Below, in pieces: positions 45,301 through 54,728 of a DNA stretch of 64,000 nt. This DNA comes from Solirubrobacteraceae bacterium (lineage in GTDB: Bacteria; Actinomycetota; Thermoleophilia; Solirubrobacterales; Solirubrobacteraceae): positions 48,974 to 112,973 of the forward strand of contig JAUYGN010000094.1 of assembly GCA_030690545.1 (NCBI GenBank), in the 5' to 3' direction. Every line of letters starts with the position of its first letter. The stretch's first letter is position 1. The notes under the pieces were generated by a model that saw only the letters and a program-made list of their open reading frames with translations, did not search any database and was not told the DNA's origin. The position numbers were made by a program, and so were the translations under genes.

Positions 45301-48300
45301 GGGATGGCGACCGGCTGCGCGGCGGCGAAGCTCGTGTGCTCGGGCAGCTTCGGCGAGAGGGTCAGCCGCATCGACCCGGGCCCACCGCCCTCGACGTCGA
45401 GCGCGAGGCGGTACGTGACGCCGGCGCTCGCGCTGAAGGTGAGGTCGGCGCAGTGGTACGGAGCACCCTCCTGGACGCCGATCGCGACCGGGGTCAGCGC
45501 GTCGACGGACGCGCCGGTGTAAGCGGCGAGCAGCGGGTCGTTGCGCTCCGTGCAGCCGTACACGTTCACCACGCGGTCGGTGGTCGGCGTGTAGCTCCAC
45601 CACAGCGAGCGACCGCCCGGCTGACCGGCGTGCTGCGGCTCGCCCGGCTCGCGACCGGCGTGGGCGACCTCGGCGACGGCCGTCTGGCCACCGCCGTCGG
45701 CGATCACCGTCGCCGCGGTGAAGAGGTCGTTCGCCGGCACGTCCTCGACGCGCAGCTCGTACTGGTAGCCGGGCGCGGGGCGCGCGACCGCCACGTAGAC
45801 GTCCTCCGACGGGGAGGCGTCGAACACGATGCGCCCGCCAGCGCTGCCGTCGGAGCATGTCGAGGTGACGGCGCCGGGCACCGGCTGCAACGTGGCGATC
45901 GAGCTGCCGGTGTAGGCGAGCAGCCGCGCCGAATCGCCGTTGCCGACGTACCGCGGGCAGGCGGTGAGGCGAACCGTGCGCGCGCCGTCGACGTGGACGC
46001 GATACCACGCCGAGACCGCCGTCGCGCCCGCGCCGTGCTCGGGCTCACCGCTCTCGCGGGTGGCGCCGGAGAGGGTGTCGGTGACGGTCGTGCCCGGGGT
46101 GAGCGCCAGCGGCGCGGCGTCGTCGAGATCGTCGTTGGCCGGCAGCAGCCTGAACTGGACGCCGGCGTACGCGGGGACCGACGCGTCGACGGCCACCGCG
46201 TAGCTGACGCCGGCCGTCGCCGTGAAGCGGATGCGCGCGCCGTCGTCGTCGCCGCCGCAGCCGGGCCCGATGGCGTCGGCGGCGACCGGGGTCAGCGCGG
46301 CGAGGTCGGCGCCGGTGTACGCGGCGAGGACGGTATCCGCGCCCGCCGTCGACGAGCAGGAGCTGATCTCGACGACGTACGTCGTCGACGGGGTGAAGCG
46401 CAACCAGCTCGAGCGCACCGCCGCGCGGCCCGCGTGGGCCGGCTCGCCGGGCTCGGCGCCGGTCAGGTGCAGATCGATGTCGACCGAGTCCGGCCCCGGC
46501 CGCGGCCCGAGGGACTGCGCGCCGGCGAACCGATCGGCGGCCGGCGCGGTGCGGACCGCGATGCGGACGTCGCCGGACGCGCCGTCCTTGCCGTCGACGG
46601 CAATCCGGTACGTCGTCCCGGCCCGCGCCGTGAAGCGGACGAGGCTGCCGCCCCGGTTGCCCGCGCAGAAGTCGAGGTTGCCGTCGTCGCTGGCCGCGAC
46701 CTCCATCAGGGCATCGACCGCGCTGCCGGTGTAGACGCCGAGCAGCGTGTCGACGTAGCCGCAGGAGGACATCTCGACGAGACCGGTGCGGGCCGCGGTC
46801 CACGTGTACCAGAGGCTGCGCCCGCCGACGCGGCCGGCGTGATCGGGCTCGCCCGGCTCGCGCGTGGCGCCGGACGAGCTCGCGGTGCCCCAGCCCGACG
46901 TCGTGAGGTCGGTCGCGCGGTCGAAGCGGTCGTTGGCCGCCGGCACCCACAGCGAGAGGCCGGCCCCGGTCGTCGCCCCGTGCAGGTCGACGGCGATCCG
47001 GTAGATCTTGCCTTCCTCGGCGAAGAACGAGAGGCTGGCGTTGCCCGCGCCGCCCGCCGTGCCGCAGCCGTCGTCGGCGGCGGCGACGGGTCGCAGGGCC
47101 TCGATCGTGGTGCCAGTGTAGACGGCGAGCGTGGTGTCGTCGGTCGGCGGCCGTGCCGGATGGCAGGACTCGAGCGTGACGAAGCCCGTCCGCGTCGCGG
47201 TCCAGCGCCACCAGGAGGTGCGCTCGGCCGCGCGGCCGGCGTGCGCCGGCTCGCCCGCCTGCGCCGTAGCTGCGGCGGAGGCGTCGAAGAAGACGCTGCC
47301 GCCGCTCGGGCTGGCCAGCGACACGGCGTCGGCGAACCCGTCGTTGGGCACGACGGAGTAGACGATCGTGAGCGCGCCGGTCGTCCCCTTCGCGCCGTCC
47401 TTGCCGTCGATCGCGATCAGGTAGGTGCGCCCGCCGGTCACGGGGAGATCGAGGCGCGGACCGGCGCTCGTCGCCGTGCTGCCCGGCTGCCGGCAGCCGG
47501 CTGTCGTCTGCGCGGACGCGATCGCCGGCTGCGCGCGGTCGACGCCGTAGACGGCGAGGACGGCATCGAACGACGAGTTGCACAGCGCGATGTCGACGGT
47601 GCCGTCGCGGGGGGCGATCCAGCGGTGCCAGATCGAGTGCGCGGCCGGCGATCCCGCGTGCGCGGGCTCGCCCGGCTCGGCTGTCGCGAGCGTCGTGAAG
47701 CGCGACCCGATGCGGGAGTCGATGCGGTGCGCGCGGTTGCGGTCGTCGTTGGACGGGGCGGGGACGACCGTCAGCTCGAGCGTGCCCGGGGCGCCGCCCT
47801 TGCTGTCGATCGCGACGAGGTAGCGGTGGCCGGCGAGCGCGCGGAACTCGACCAGCGCGCCGGTGGTGGCGGCTCCCGGGCAGCCGTCGTCGTCGGCGAC
47901 GACGAGCGTCAGCGCGTCGAGCGGCGTGCCGAGCGCGCCCTCGTAGACGGCGAGCAGGGCGTCCGGCGCCGCGGCGCCGCTCGTCTCCCGCGGGCAGGTG
48001 GAGAGCTGGTACGTCGTCGAGACGTCGGGTGTGAGGACCTTCCAGCGCGAGCGTCCGCCGGGCTGACCGGCGTGGTCGGGCTCGCCCTCCTCGGGCGTGG
48101 CGAGGCTGAGGTCGACCATGCCGCTCGTGAGCTTGGAGGGAGTCGCGGCGCTGTCGTCGTGCGGCGAGCGCGCGAAGCGGACGAGCACGCGTTCGGCGGT
48201 CGGATCGTCCTGCGTGAGGGCGATCCTGTACGGGACTCCGGCGTCGAGCAGCGCCTCGACCCGACCGCCGTTGCCGGTCGTGCCGCAGCCGGGAGCGTCC

Positions 48301-49100
48301 GCGCTGGAGGCGACCTCGCTGAGGCCGGCGAGAGTCGTGCCGCGGTAGATCGTGGCCGTGCCGCTGACGGGGGTGTAGTTCGCGTCGCAGACCTCGAAGC
48401 GGATGCGCTCGCGGTGCGTGGGCGTGTAGGAGTACCACGCGCTGCGGACGGCGGTGCGGCCGCCGTGCGCGGGTTCGCCGGGCTCGACGGTGGCGAGCCC
48501 GAGCGCCAGGTACTGGCCGTCGCGATCGGTCGGGAACGGCGCCGCGTCGGCGAAGTCGTCGTTGGCGGGGGCCTGTTGCACGTCGGCGGTGACGAAGCCG
48601 TCGATGGGCTGGTCGGTCGCGGCCACGATCCGGTAGGCCGTGCCCTCCGTGGCGTAGAAGCGCAGCGTGGTGCCATGCCTGTAGCTCTGCGGTCGTTCGC
48701 AGCGCGTCGGCGCGGTCGTCGTCGGCACCGGCGTGAGCTGGGCGACGCCGAACCCGGTGTAGAGGCCGAGCAGCGGCGTGAGCGTCGCGGAGCACGACTG
48801 CACCTCGGCCCAGCCGCTGCGCGGCGCGACCCAGGACCACCAGGCGCTGCGGACGGGGCCGGCGGCGGCCGGGAGCACCGGTTCGCCGAGCTCGCTGGTG
48901 GCGGTGGCGAGCTGAGCGCTGCTCCGACTGTCGAACCCGTCCGCGAGGGAGTGGGCACGGATGAAGTCGTCGTTGGTCGGGAAGAGGGCCGCCTGCGCGA
49001 CCGCGGGCAGGGCGAGGGCGGCGAGGACGGTGAGTGCGGCGATGAGGACCCAACGGCCCGAACCGGCGGACGAGCGCGGCGGGCGCGGGCGAGCTGTCAT
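42399..49100 (-). CDS. Giant secreted protein with about twelve PPC-like repeats
   Basis: A 2233-residue extracellular protein. A signal peptide (WVLIAALTVLAALALPAVAQA) is followed by about twelve copies of a unit near 130 residues. Each begins NDDF-like, then EPGEP-x-HAG, RS-x-W, a DTVLAVYTG segment, DALTPVA and TYRIAVDG. Units resemble the beta-sandwich repeats found in secreted bacterial proteins. Ig-like/bacterial-type beta domains follow, then a long Pro-Ala linker and a basic C-terminal domain. ATG at 49098-49100 puts the signal peptide near the N terminus; an ATG 16 codons upstream is an alternative. A surface, adhesion or matrix role is inferred. No sortase or anchor motif is clear. 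Confidence 0.88.
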   Translation of the reverse strand: MTARPRPPRSSAGSGRWVLIAALTVLAALALPAVAQAALFPTNDDFIRAHSLADGFDSRSSAQLATATSELGEPVLPAAAGPVRSAWWSWVAPRSGWAEVQSCSATLTPLLGLYTGFGVAQLTPVPTTTAPTRCERPQSYRHGTTLRFYATEGTAYRIVAATDQPIDGFVTADVQQAPANDDFADAAPFPTDRDGQYLALGLATVEPGEPAHGGRTAVRSAWYSYTPTHRERIRFEVCDANYTPVSGTATIYRGTTLAGLSEVASSADAPGCGTTGNGGRVEALLDAGVPYRIALTQDDPTAERVLVRFARSPHDDSAATPSKLTSGMVDLSLATPEEGEPDHAGQPGGRSRWKVLTPDVSTTYQLSTCPRETSGAAAPDALLAVYEGALGTPLDALTLVVADDDGCPGAATTGALVEFRALAGHRYLVAIDSKGGAPGTLELTVVPAPSNDDRNRAHRIDSRIGSRFTTLATAEPGEPAHAGSPAAHSIWHRWIAPRDGTVDIALCNSSFDAVLAVYGVDRAQPAIASAQTTAGCRQPGSTATSAGPRLDLPVTGGRTYLIAIDGKDGAKGTTGALTIVYSVVPNDGFADAVSLASPSGGSVFFDASAAATAQAGEPAHAGRAAERTSWWRWTATRTGFVTLESCHPARPPTDDTTLAVYTGTTIEALRPVAAADDGCGTAGGAGNASLSFFAEEGKIYRIAVDLHGATTGAGLSLWVPAANDRFDRATDLTTSGWGTASSSGATREPGEPDHAGRVGGRSLWYTWTAARTGLVEMSSCGYVDTLLGVYTGSAVDALMEVAASDDGNLDFCAGNRGGSLVRFTARAGTTYRIAVDGKDGASGDVRIAVRTAPAADRFAGAQSLGPRPGPDSVDIDLHLTGAEPGEPAHAGRAAVRSSWLRFTPSTTYVVEISSCSSTAGADTVLAAYTGADLAALTPVAADAIGPGCGGDDDGARIRFTATAGVSYAVAVDASVPAYAGVQFRLLPANDDLDDAAPLALTPGTTVTDTLSGATRESGEPEHGAGATAVSAWYRVHVDGARTVRLTACPRYVGNGDSARLLAYTGSSIATLQPVPGAVTSTCSDGSAGGRIVFDASPSEDVYVAVARPAPGYQYELRVEDVPANDLFTAATVIADGGGQTAVAEVAHAGREPGEPQHAGQPGGRSLWWSYTPTTDRVVNVYGCTERNDPLLAAYTGASVDALTPVAIGVQEGAPYHCADLTFSASAGVTYRLALDVEGGGPGSMRLTLSPKLPEHTSFAAAQPVAIPSSLIDEFRGSGPEPGEPAHANLGGKRSVWFRLDPVADELLDISSCGFNGADTVVAVYTGAAVDALTEVASNDKSEGAVCSFGHRDAHVAVRVQAGTVYWIAVDSALSGAARGSFQLMISRRAPHDDFDDPFELVPGVPVTARTGTASAQPGEPDHDGVHAARSVWTAWTADRTGRAVVQACTGDHVATHLAAYTGDRVDALTPVASNDDSPACMGAFPAGARLEFDAVAGQRYHVAVDEQFDWSATEVTLHLAPDNDDRAAAADLPAPGSGADVDLTAAGLEAGEPVHAGVRGGGSAWYEVTPAVTGGLEVSTCATEPFDTVLAVYEPAGGGGAALIPVAEADDGARCGARDTGARLRWRAEAGRTYLVAIASATAQRGPARLDVTSVALPTPRTRMLSEVPRRTAATNVSLAFDSDAPGATFECRADRDATWTPCVSPVVRSDLTEGDHSLAVRAVADGRAGDYAVAAFTVDRTPPAPSLSLPGAGAVVRPGEVSYGGTCARRPGDAHRYTLKIWAGDVAVGTPLVSEARPCDPWFYWHTYLVAGQYTIVVEQSDDVGNVGATVPRRFTVQAAALRVQLNVPGDERFAASRRPTFSGVAGGAGSGPVVVHVRAAGAAGPPLQTLSAPVGPTGSERPFSVTASADLAEGAYEATAQWSGPEGAVGSSGTNRFVVDVTPPAIAITGPADGATAPAGSLAVAGTGESGGEVTITAVGPDGTVAERTALVTAGAWSASFGGLPEGEHVLTARQTDKAGNVGTSAARALHVDHNAPPPPPPPPPPPAPPVPPAAPAPPAPPTPPAPPTLIAPPPPAVAPTRPAPSATRTSFPVSLAAATAIADKLLPGRGSVRLRTDASLGNRLFVVPKSRVKMRAASTQLVGAAVCPLTCTARISATIKPKGHRGKALRTRELSVRAGPSGVALRIRTDVSLRRRIQRARGATATLTIRVVDAAGTTRRVTKALRLLAR

Positions 49101-49338
49101 CGATGCCGTGACATCGATGGTGGGCCGCAGCGCGGCGATCGATGCCATGCGTCAGCTGTCGGCATCTTGACGCTCGGGCGTTAGCCCGGCCGTAGGCATT
49201 CGCTGCCGGCGCGGCGACCGATCGGCGGACCCGACTGCCGGATGCACGCTCACGCGTTGGCTCTCACGACGAGTGATTCCCTGGCGGGCCTCGCGGGCAG
49301 CCCTTCCACCCGGCACCGTCGAGCGAAGACGTTCGCGT

Positions 49339-51318
49339 CTACTGCGCCCGCAATCGGCTTCGTAGCCCCGACGCCCGCGCAACCGGTCGCGTTACCGCGT
49401 CGCGGAGGGTGTCCTCCGTGCCGGTGAGGATGAGCCGGCTGCGTGCTCGGGTTGCTGCGGTGTAGAGGAGCTCACGAGTGAGGATCCGCGAGGTCGCCGC
49501 GGGCAGAAGGACGACGGCGGTGTCGAGCTGCGAGCCCTGGCTCTTGTGGATGGTCATCGCGAAGGCGGTCTCGGTTGCGCCGAGGCGGGTGGGTGTGAAC
49601 TCGAGCAGCTCGCCGCCGCGTTCGAAGGTGGCGCTCACGCGGTCGGGCGAGCTCCTGACGATGACGCCCGTGTCGCCGTTGTAGAGACGGAGCTCGTAGT
49701 CGTTCTCGGTGACGAGCAGGGGACGACCGACGTAGGCGGGGCCGTTGGGATCGAAGTCGGGAATTGCGGTGGCGAGCCAGCTTTCGATGCGGGCCGTCCA
49801 GGCGGCGACGCCCTGCGGACCTCGACGATGGGCGCAGAGGACTCGGAACGCGCCGAGGGCGGCGATCGCTTCGTGGGCGGCGCCGGCGTGCGCGGCTTCG
49901 ACGACGGCGCGGCCGGCGGTGACGGCTTCTTCGCGGATCACGTCGAGTGCCGTCTCCGCCTCGGGGTCGGCGGCGTCGACTGGGATCCAGGTCACGTCTT
50001 CGGGCTGGCTCTCGAGAAGCGCGATCACCTCGTCGGGATCGCCGCGGCGAATCGCCTCGGCAAGGCGGGCGATGCCGCCTCCGAAGCGGTGGACGTGGTC
50101 GAGGACGACGATGCCGTCTGCGATGCCTGCGCCGGCGGCTGGTTCGGCGGTGCGCGGCAGGATGTTGTGGCCGGTGACGCGCTCCAATGCCTCACGTGCT
50201 GGGGCGCGCATCGTCGGGCCGGCGGTCGCCGGGCCGACGATGTCGCCGAGGACGGCGCCGGCCTCGATCGAGGTGAGCTGGCCGGGGTCTCCGACGAGGA
50301 CGAGGCGGGCCTCTGGGCGGACGGACTCGACGAGCCTCGCCATCAGCGAGAGCGAGACCATCGAGGTCTCGTCGACGATCACGACGTCGTGGGGCAGGCG
50401 GTTCGTGCGGTGGTGGCGGAAGCGGCTGTGGCTTCCGGGTTGCCAGCCGAGCAGGCGGTGCAGCGTGGAGGCGTGGAGGTCGACGAGCTGCGTTCGGACG
50501 TCCTCGTCGACGTCGAGGCCGGCGGCTTCGTCGTGGACGGCCTCCTCCAACCGCGCGGCGGCCTTGCCGGTCGGTGCCGCGAGGGCGATCAGTGGCGGCG
50601 GGTTGCCGACCGCAGCGGCTTGCTCGGCGAGGAGCGCGACGATTCGCGCCACCGTCGTCGTCTTGCCGGTGCCCGGCCCTCCGGCGACGACCGCGAAGCG
50701 CCGGAGGACGGCGGTGGCGGCGGCCATGCGCTGGCGATCGTCGGCTTCGCCGCCGGGGAAGAGGCGCTTCAGGCCGTCCGCCAGTGCGGGCTCGTCGACG
50801 GTCGCGGACGCCCCGTCGCTGAACGTACGCAGGTCGGCGGCGACCTCGCGCTCCTCGCGCCAGTAGCGGTCGAGGTAGAGCGCGCTTCCGACGAGCCGCA
50901 GCGGGCGGGCCGCGACGGGCTCGGTGTCCTCGCCGACGGCGGCGAGCTGGCTTGCGGCGTCCGGCTCGCCGACCGCGACGAGCGGGCTCGCGGCAAGCCG
51001 TGAGATCCACGCGTCGGGCTCGGGCCAGGGCAGCTCGGACAGGTCGACGGGCTCGTCGGAGTCGACGGCCGCGGTCGAGCGGATCGTCGCGATGTCGACG
51101 AGGACGTGGCCGAGCCGTGGGCCGCGGGCGGCGAATGCCGCGCCGAGCGCCACCAGCTCATCGGCCTCGCCGGCGAGCGAGGTCAGTCGCGTGGCGACGT
51201 GGACGTCGGCGGCCGACAGCACGCCGACGTCGTTGAACGCGCGCAGCAGCCCGGGCGCGCGGCGGGCGCGGCGGGGGTCGTGGACGTCGATCGCGACGGC
51301 CGGTGATGGCGTGCTCAT
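49339..51318 (-). CDS. recD: Exodeoxyribonuclease V subunit RecD
   Basis: RecD is the 5'-3' helicase subunit of RecBCD. The 659-residue protein has an N-terminal scaffold, then Walker A GGPGTGKTTT (about 230), the APTGKAAARLEEAV motif, Walker B IVDETSM, GDPGQL and a C-terminal UvrD-like FAMTIHKSQGSQ and LYTAATRAR. The ATG at 51316-51318 overlaps the recB stop; a longer frame to 51381 is unlikely. It completes the recC-recB-recD order. Confidence 0.95.
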   Translation of the reverse strand: MSTPSPAVAIDVHDPRRARRAPGLLRAFNDVGVLSAADVHVATRLTSLAGEADELVALGAAFAARGPRLGHVLVDIATIRSTAAVDSDEPVDLSELPWPEPDAWISRLAASPLVAVGEPDAASQLAAVGEDTEPVAARPLRLVGSALYLDRYWREEREVAADLRTFSDGASATVDEPALADGLKRLFPGGEADDRQRMAAATAVLRRFAVVAGGPGTGKTTTVARIVALLAEQAAAVGNPPPLIALAAPTGKAAARLEEAVHDEAAGLDVDEDVRTQLVDLHASTLHRLLGWQPGSHSRFRHHRTNRLPHDVVIVDETSMVSLSLMARLVESVRPEARLVLVGDPGQLTSIEAGAVLGDIVGPATAGPTMRAPAREALERVTGHNILPRTAEPAAGAGIADGIVVLDHVHRFGGGIARLAEAIRRGDPDEVIALLESQPEDVTWIPVDAADPEAETALDVIREEAVTAGRAVVEAAHAGAAHEAIAALGAFRVLCAHRRGPQGVAAWTARIESWLATAIPDFDPNGPAYVGRPLLVTENDYELRLYNGDTGVIVRSSPDRVSATFERGGELLEFTPTRLGATETAFAMTIHKSQGSQLDTAVVLLPAATSRILTRELLYTAATRARSRLILTGTEDTLRDAVTRPVARASGLRSRLRAQ

Positions 51319-54300
51319 CGCGGATCTCCCGCGTCGAACACGTCGCTGAGCGCTTCGATCAGTGCGCCCGGCGGGCGCCACGCGAACACGCCGCAGGGCT
51401 GGCCGTCGACCGTCGGCGTCTCCGGGCCGGTCATGCCGCGCAGGAACAGGTACGCGACCCCGGCGATGTGGCGGTCGGCGGCGTAGCCGGGCACCCGCCA
51501 GCGCAGGTACCGGTGCAGCGCGACCGTGTACAGCAGCGCCTGCAGCCCGTAGTGGCGGTGGCGCATCTCGCTCGCCAGCGCGGCCGGGCGGTGGTGGTGC
51601 GCGGTCAGCTCCTCCCCCGGCGGCGCGAGCCAGTTCGTCTTGTAATCGGCGATCGCGTACCGCGCGGCCCCGCCGCCACCAGAGCCGCGCACCCGCAACA
51701 CGAGGTCGATGCTGCCCGTGAGGTAGCCGCGCACGCTCGGCCGCAGCGCCGGGTCCTCGAGTCGGGTGGCGTAGTCGAAGAGCGGGTCATCGACGGGCAG
51801 GTGGTCGCGCAGGACGGCGGCGATCGCGCGGAGCGTCAGCCGTCCCGTCGGCTCATCGCCGCCGACGAGCGGCAGCTCGAAGTCGAGCTCGTCCAGCCGG
51901 TCGGCGCGTCCGAAGTCGCACAGCGAAGCGCCGTCGAGCAGCGGGCCGAGCGGCGTCCGGAGCGCCGCGGTCAACCCGCCCGCGACGACCTCGACCGAGC
52001 CGAGGTCGACGTGGCGCCAGCCCCGGCCGTCGGCGATGCGCGCGGCGACCTCCGCCTCGAGGTCCGGCGAGGCGAAGTCCGTCGCCTCGAGCACGCGGTG
52101 CACGAGCGTCCCGACCTGCACGCCGGCCGGCATCGCCGCCAGCGCCACCGGTGCGGCGAGCGGCGAGCCGTCGACCACAGGCTCCGCGAGCGCGACCGCC
52201 GCGACCGCGGGCTCATCTGCGAGCAGATCCTCGACCTCGGGCTCGCTCCCGACGCTCGCCTCGTACGCCCCCGCGGAGATGTCGCTGAACGACGTCCGCC
52301 GCCAGCGCTCGTCCAATCCGCGGGAGAACGACGCCGCCGCCAGCTCGGAGGCCACCGGCAGCGCAGGCCGCCACGACGCCGGTGCCCCGAGCCGCGATCG
52401 CTCGACGCTGATGCAGCCGGGCACCGCCAGCGCCAGCTCCTCGAAGCGCGCTACCGCGACCGCATCCGTCGGCGTCGGGGCGCCGGAAGGCGGCACGACG
52501 CCGTCGTCCCCGCGCGCGAACAGCAGCCGCCCGAGCGCGGAGTGCCGGCTCTCCCACGTCCCCGCCCACCACACGACCGCCTGGTGGCGCGCCCGCGTCA
52601 GCGCCACGTACGCCAGCCGCAGGTCCTCGCCGCGCTGCTCCTCCTCGTGGTGGCGGACGTGGCGCCCCCAGTCCGGCCCGTCGAGCCCGACGTCGATCGT
52701 CCGCGCGTCGTCGTGCGCCGGGTCGTGGAAGAACACCGGCTGCGGGTCGCGGGGGATGTAGCCGGGCTCCCACAGGTCGGGGCAGTACACGACCGGGAAC
52801 TCCAGGCCCTTGCTGCGGTGGATCGTCAGCACCTGGACGGCCTCCGCGTCGGACTCCAACCGCCGCGTGCGCTCCTCGTCGCTCGTCTCGCGCGCCGCCG
52901 CCGCGATCCGCTGGCGCAGCCACGCCGTCAGCGCCGCGCCGCCGAGCTGCGACGCCGTCGCCTCGGCGTGCAGCAGCTGGCCGACGTGGCGCAGGTCGGT
53001 CAGCCGCCGCTCCCCGTCAAGACCCGACAGCACCCGTCCCGGCAGCCCCTCCGCGCGCGTGATCGTCTCCATCAGCGCCGCGACGCCGCTCGTGCGCAGC
53101 ACCCGACCCCAGCGATGCAGCCTGCGATGGACCTCCTCCCACTCCGCCTCGCCGGCGCCCGCGACACGCGCAGCCGTCCAGCCGAGGAACGGGGTCAACG
53201 CGGCCGAGCGGGCGCGAACGGACGACGCCGGGCGCTCGATCGCCTCGAGCACCCGCAGCCAGTCGCGCGCCGGAACCGTGCCGAAGACGCTCCCTGCCCC
53301 GTTGATGACCGCGGGAATCCCGGCGCGATCCAGCGCGTCGCGCACCAGAGCGGCGTTGCGGTGCGTGCGCACGAGCACCGCGACGTGGCCGGCGCGGACG
53401 GGCTCCAGCCGCGGCGGCCCGTCTGACGAGCGGATCTCGACCGTCGCGCCCGACGACAGCAGCGCCACGAGATCTCCGGCCAGATCCGCCGCGATGTGCT
53501 CGCGCGCCGACGGCGCACTCACGTAGCCGCCGCCCTTCGTCCGCAACACCGACGGCTCGTCGCGGTGGACGACGCGCACGCGCACCGGAGCGACGACCGG
53601 CGCGGCCGACAGCCCCGGCTCCTGGTTGGCAGCCGACGCGACGACCCGCCGGTAGACGATCCCCCGGTGCCCGAGCGTCGCGCCGCCGAACAGCGCGTCG
53701 TAGGCGTCGATGAGGCCCTGGTCGCTGCGCCAGTTCGTCGCGAGCGTCGCCTCCGCGTCGGCCGCGGCCGCGGCCTTGAGGTACGCGTACACGTCCGCCC
53801 CGCGGAACGCGTAGATCGCCTGCTTCGGGTCGCCGATCAAGATCAGAGACACACCGCCGCCGCCGAACGCGAGGCGCATGATGTCCCACTGGACGGGGTC
53901 GGTGTCCTGGAACTCGTCGACGAGCACGACGCGGTAGCGCGCCCGCAGGCGCTCGGCCGCCGCCTCGCCGCCGGGACCGGAGAGCGTGTCCTGCAGGCGC
54001 GTGAGGAGATCCTCGTACGTGATCAGCGCCATGCGCCGCTTGCGCCGCTCGAACTCCTCGCAGACGACGCGCGCGAAGCGGACGCGCATCGCCGCGATGC
54101 TGTGCTCCGGCGCGTTCTCGGGCTCGATCCGCGCCGCCGGGTTCGCGATCGCGATCCGTGCGATGTGCAGCGCCTCGGCGCGGCTGAACTGCGGCTTGCC
54201 GTCACGATGGAAGCGCCGCACGAAGAGATCGTCGACGACCTCCTCGACGAGGTCGGCGGGGTCCTCGACGAACGTCATGTCGGTCTCGACGTCGCCGACG

Positions 54301-54728
54301 ATCCCGAGCCCGCCGAGCACCTCCTGGCAGAAGCCGTGCGTCGTCGCGATCGTCGCCGCGTCGAAGCGGGCGATCGCGCGGGCGAGCCGCTCGTGGCGCT
54401 CGCGGACCTCCTCCTCCGAGCCGCGCGCGAGCAGCGCGACGACCTCGTCGCCGTCCGTCGGCAGCACGCCGTCCCGGAAGCGCGCGAGCCCCTGCTCGGT
54501 GTGCACGAGCCGCTCGCGCACGCGGTCGCGCAGCTCGCCGGTCGCCATCCGCGTGAACGTCACGAGCAGGATCTCCTCCAGCGGCGTCCCCTCGGCGACG
54601 TAGCGCGCGGCGAGCGCGGCGATCGTGAACGTCTTGCCGGTGCCGGCGCTGGCCTCGAGCACTGTGACGCCGGTCGGCAGCGGGCCACCGAGGTGAAACG
54701 CCTCCGGCTCGGTGACGCGCGGGCTCAT
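51315..54728 (-). CDS. recB: Exodeoxyribonuclease V subunit RecB
   Basis: RecB unwinds and degrades DNA from double-strand ends. The 1137-residue protein has Walker A EASAGTGKTFT, Walker B VVLVDEFQDTDPVQ, the helicase motifs GDPKQAIYAFRGAD and TIHRSKGLEFPVV, and a C-terminal nuclease with GSIDLVLR and IADYKTNWL, the metal-binding Asp and Lys of the RecB family. ATG at 54726-54728 overlaps the recC stop as ATGA. It should act with RecC and RecD in double-strand-break repair and in degrading foreign linear DNA. Confidence 0.95.
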   Translation of the reverse strand: MSPRVTEPEAFHLGGPLPTGVTVLEASAGTGKTFTIAALAARYVAEGTPLEEILLVTFTRMATGELRDRVRERLVHTEQGLARFRDGVLPTDGDEVVALLARGSEEEVRERHERLARAIARFDAATIATTHGFCQEVLGGLGIVGDVETDMTFVEDPADLVEEVVDDLFVRRFHRDGKPQFSRAEALHIARIAIANPAARIEPENAPEHSIAAMRVRFARVVCEEFERRKRRMALITYEDLLTRLQDTLSGPGGEAAAERLRARYRVVLVDEFQDTDPVQWDIMRLAFGGGGVSLILIGDPKQAIYAFRGADVYAYLKAAAAADAEATLATNWRSDQGLIDAYDALFGGATLGHRGIVYRRVVASAANQEPGLSAAPVVAPVRVRVVHRDEPSVLRTKGGGYVSAPSAREHIAADLAGDLVALLSSGATVEIRSSDGPPRLEPVRAGHVAVLVRTHRNAALVRDALDRAGIPAVINGAGSVFGTVPARDWLRVLEAIERPASSVRARSAALTPFLGWTAARVAGAGEAEWEEVHRRLHRWGRVLRTSGVAALMETITRAEGLPGRVLSGLDGERRLTDLRHVGQLLHAEATASQLGGAALTAWLRQRIAAAARETSDEERTRRLESDAEAVQVLTIHRSKGLEFPVVYCPDLWEPGYIPRDPQPVFFHDPAHDDARTIDVGLDGPDWGRHVRHHEEEQRGEDLRLAYVALTRARHQAVVWWAGTWESRHSALGRLLFARGDDGVVPPSGAPTPTDAVAVARFEELALAVPGCISVERSRLGAPASWRPALPVASELAAASFSRGLDERWRRTSFSDISAGAYEASVGSEPEVEDLLADEPAVAAVALAEPVVDGSPLAAPVALAAMPAGVQVGTLVHRVLEATDFASPDLEAEVAARIADGRGWRHVDLGSVEVVAGGLTAALRTPLGPLLDGASLCDFGRADRLDELDFELPLVGGDEPTGRLTLRAIAAVLRDHLPVDDPLFDYATRLEDPALRPSVRGYLTGSIDLVLRVRGSGGGGAARYAIADYKTNWLAPPGEELTAHHHRPAALASEMRHRHYGLQALLYTVALHRYLRWRVPGYAADRHIAGVAYLFLRGMTGPETPTVDGQPCGVFAWRPPGALIEALSDVFDAGDPR

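Noticed and set aside
42993..49184. Plus-strand open frame of about 2060 codons opposite the giant secreted protein
   Set aside because: It is a mirror of the real gene: GC-rich codon use on the minus strand leaves few stops on the plus strand. The translation is Arg/Gly/Ala-rich with no domain, whereas the minus strand has a signal peptide and clear repeats.
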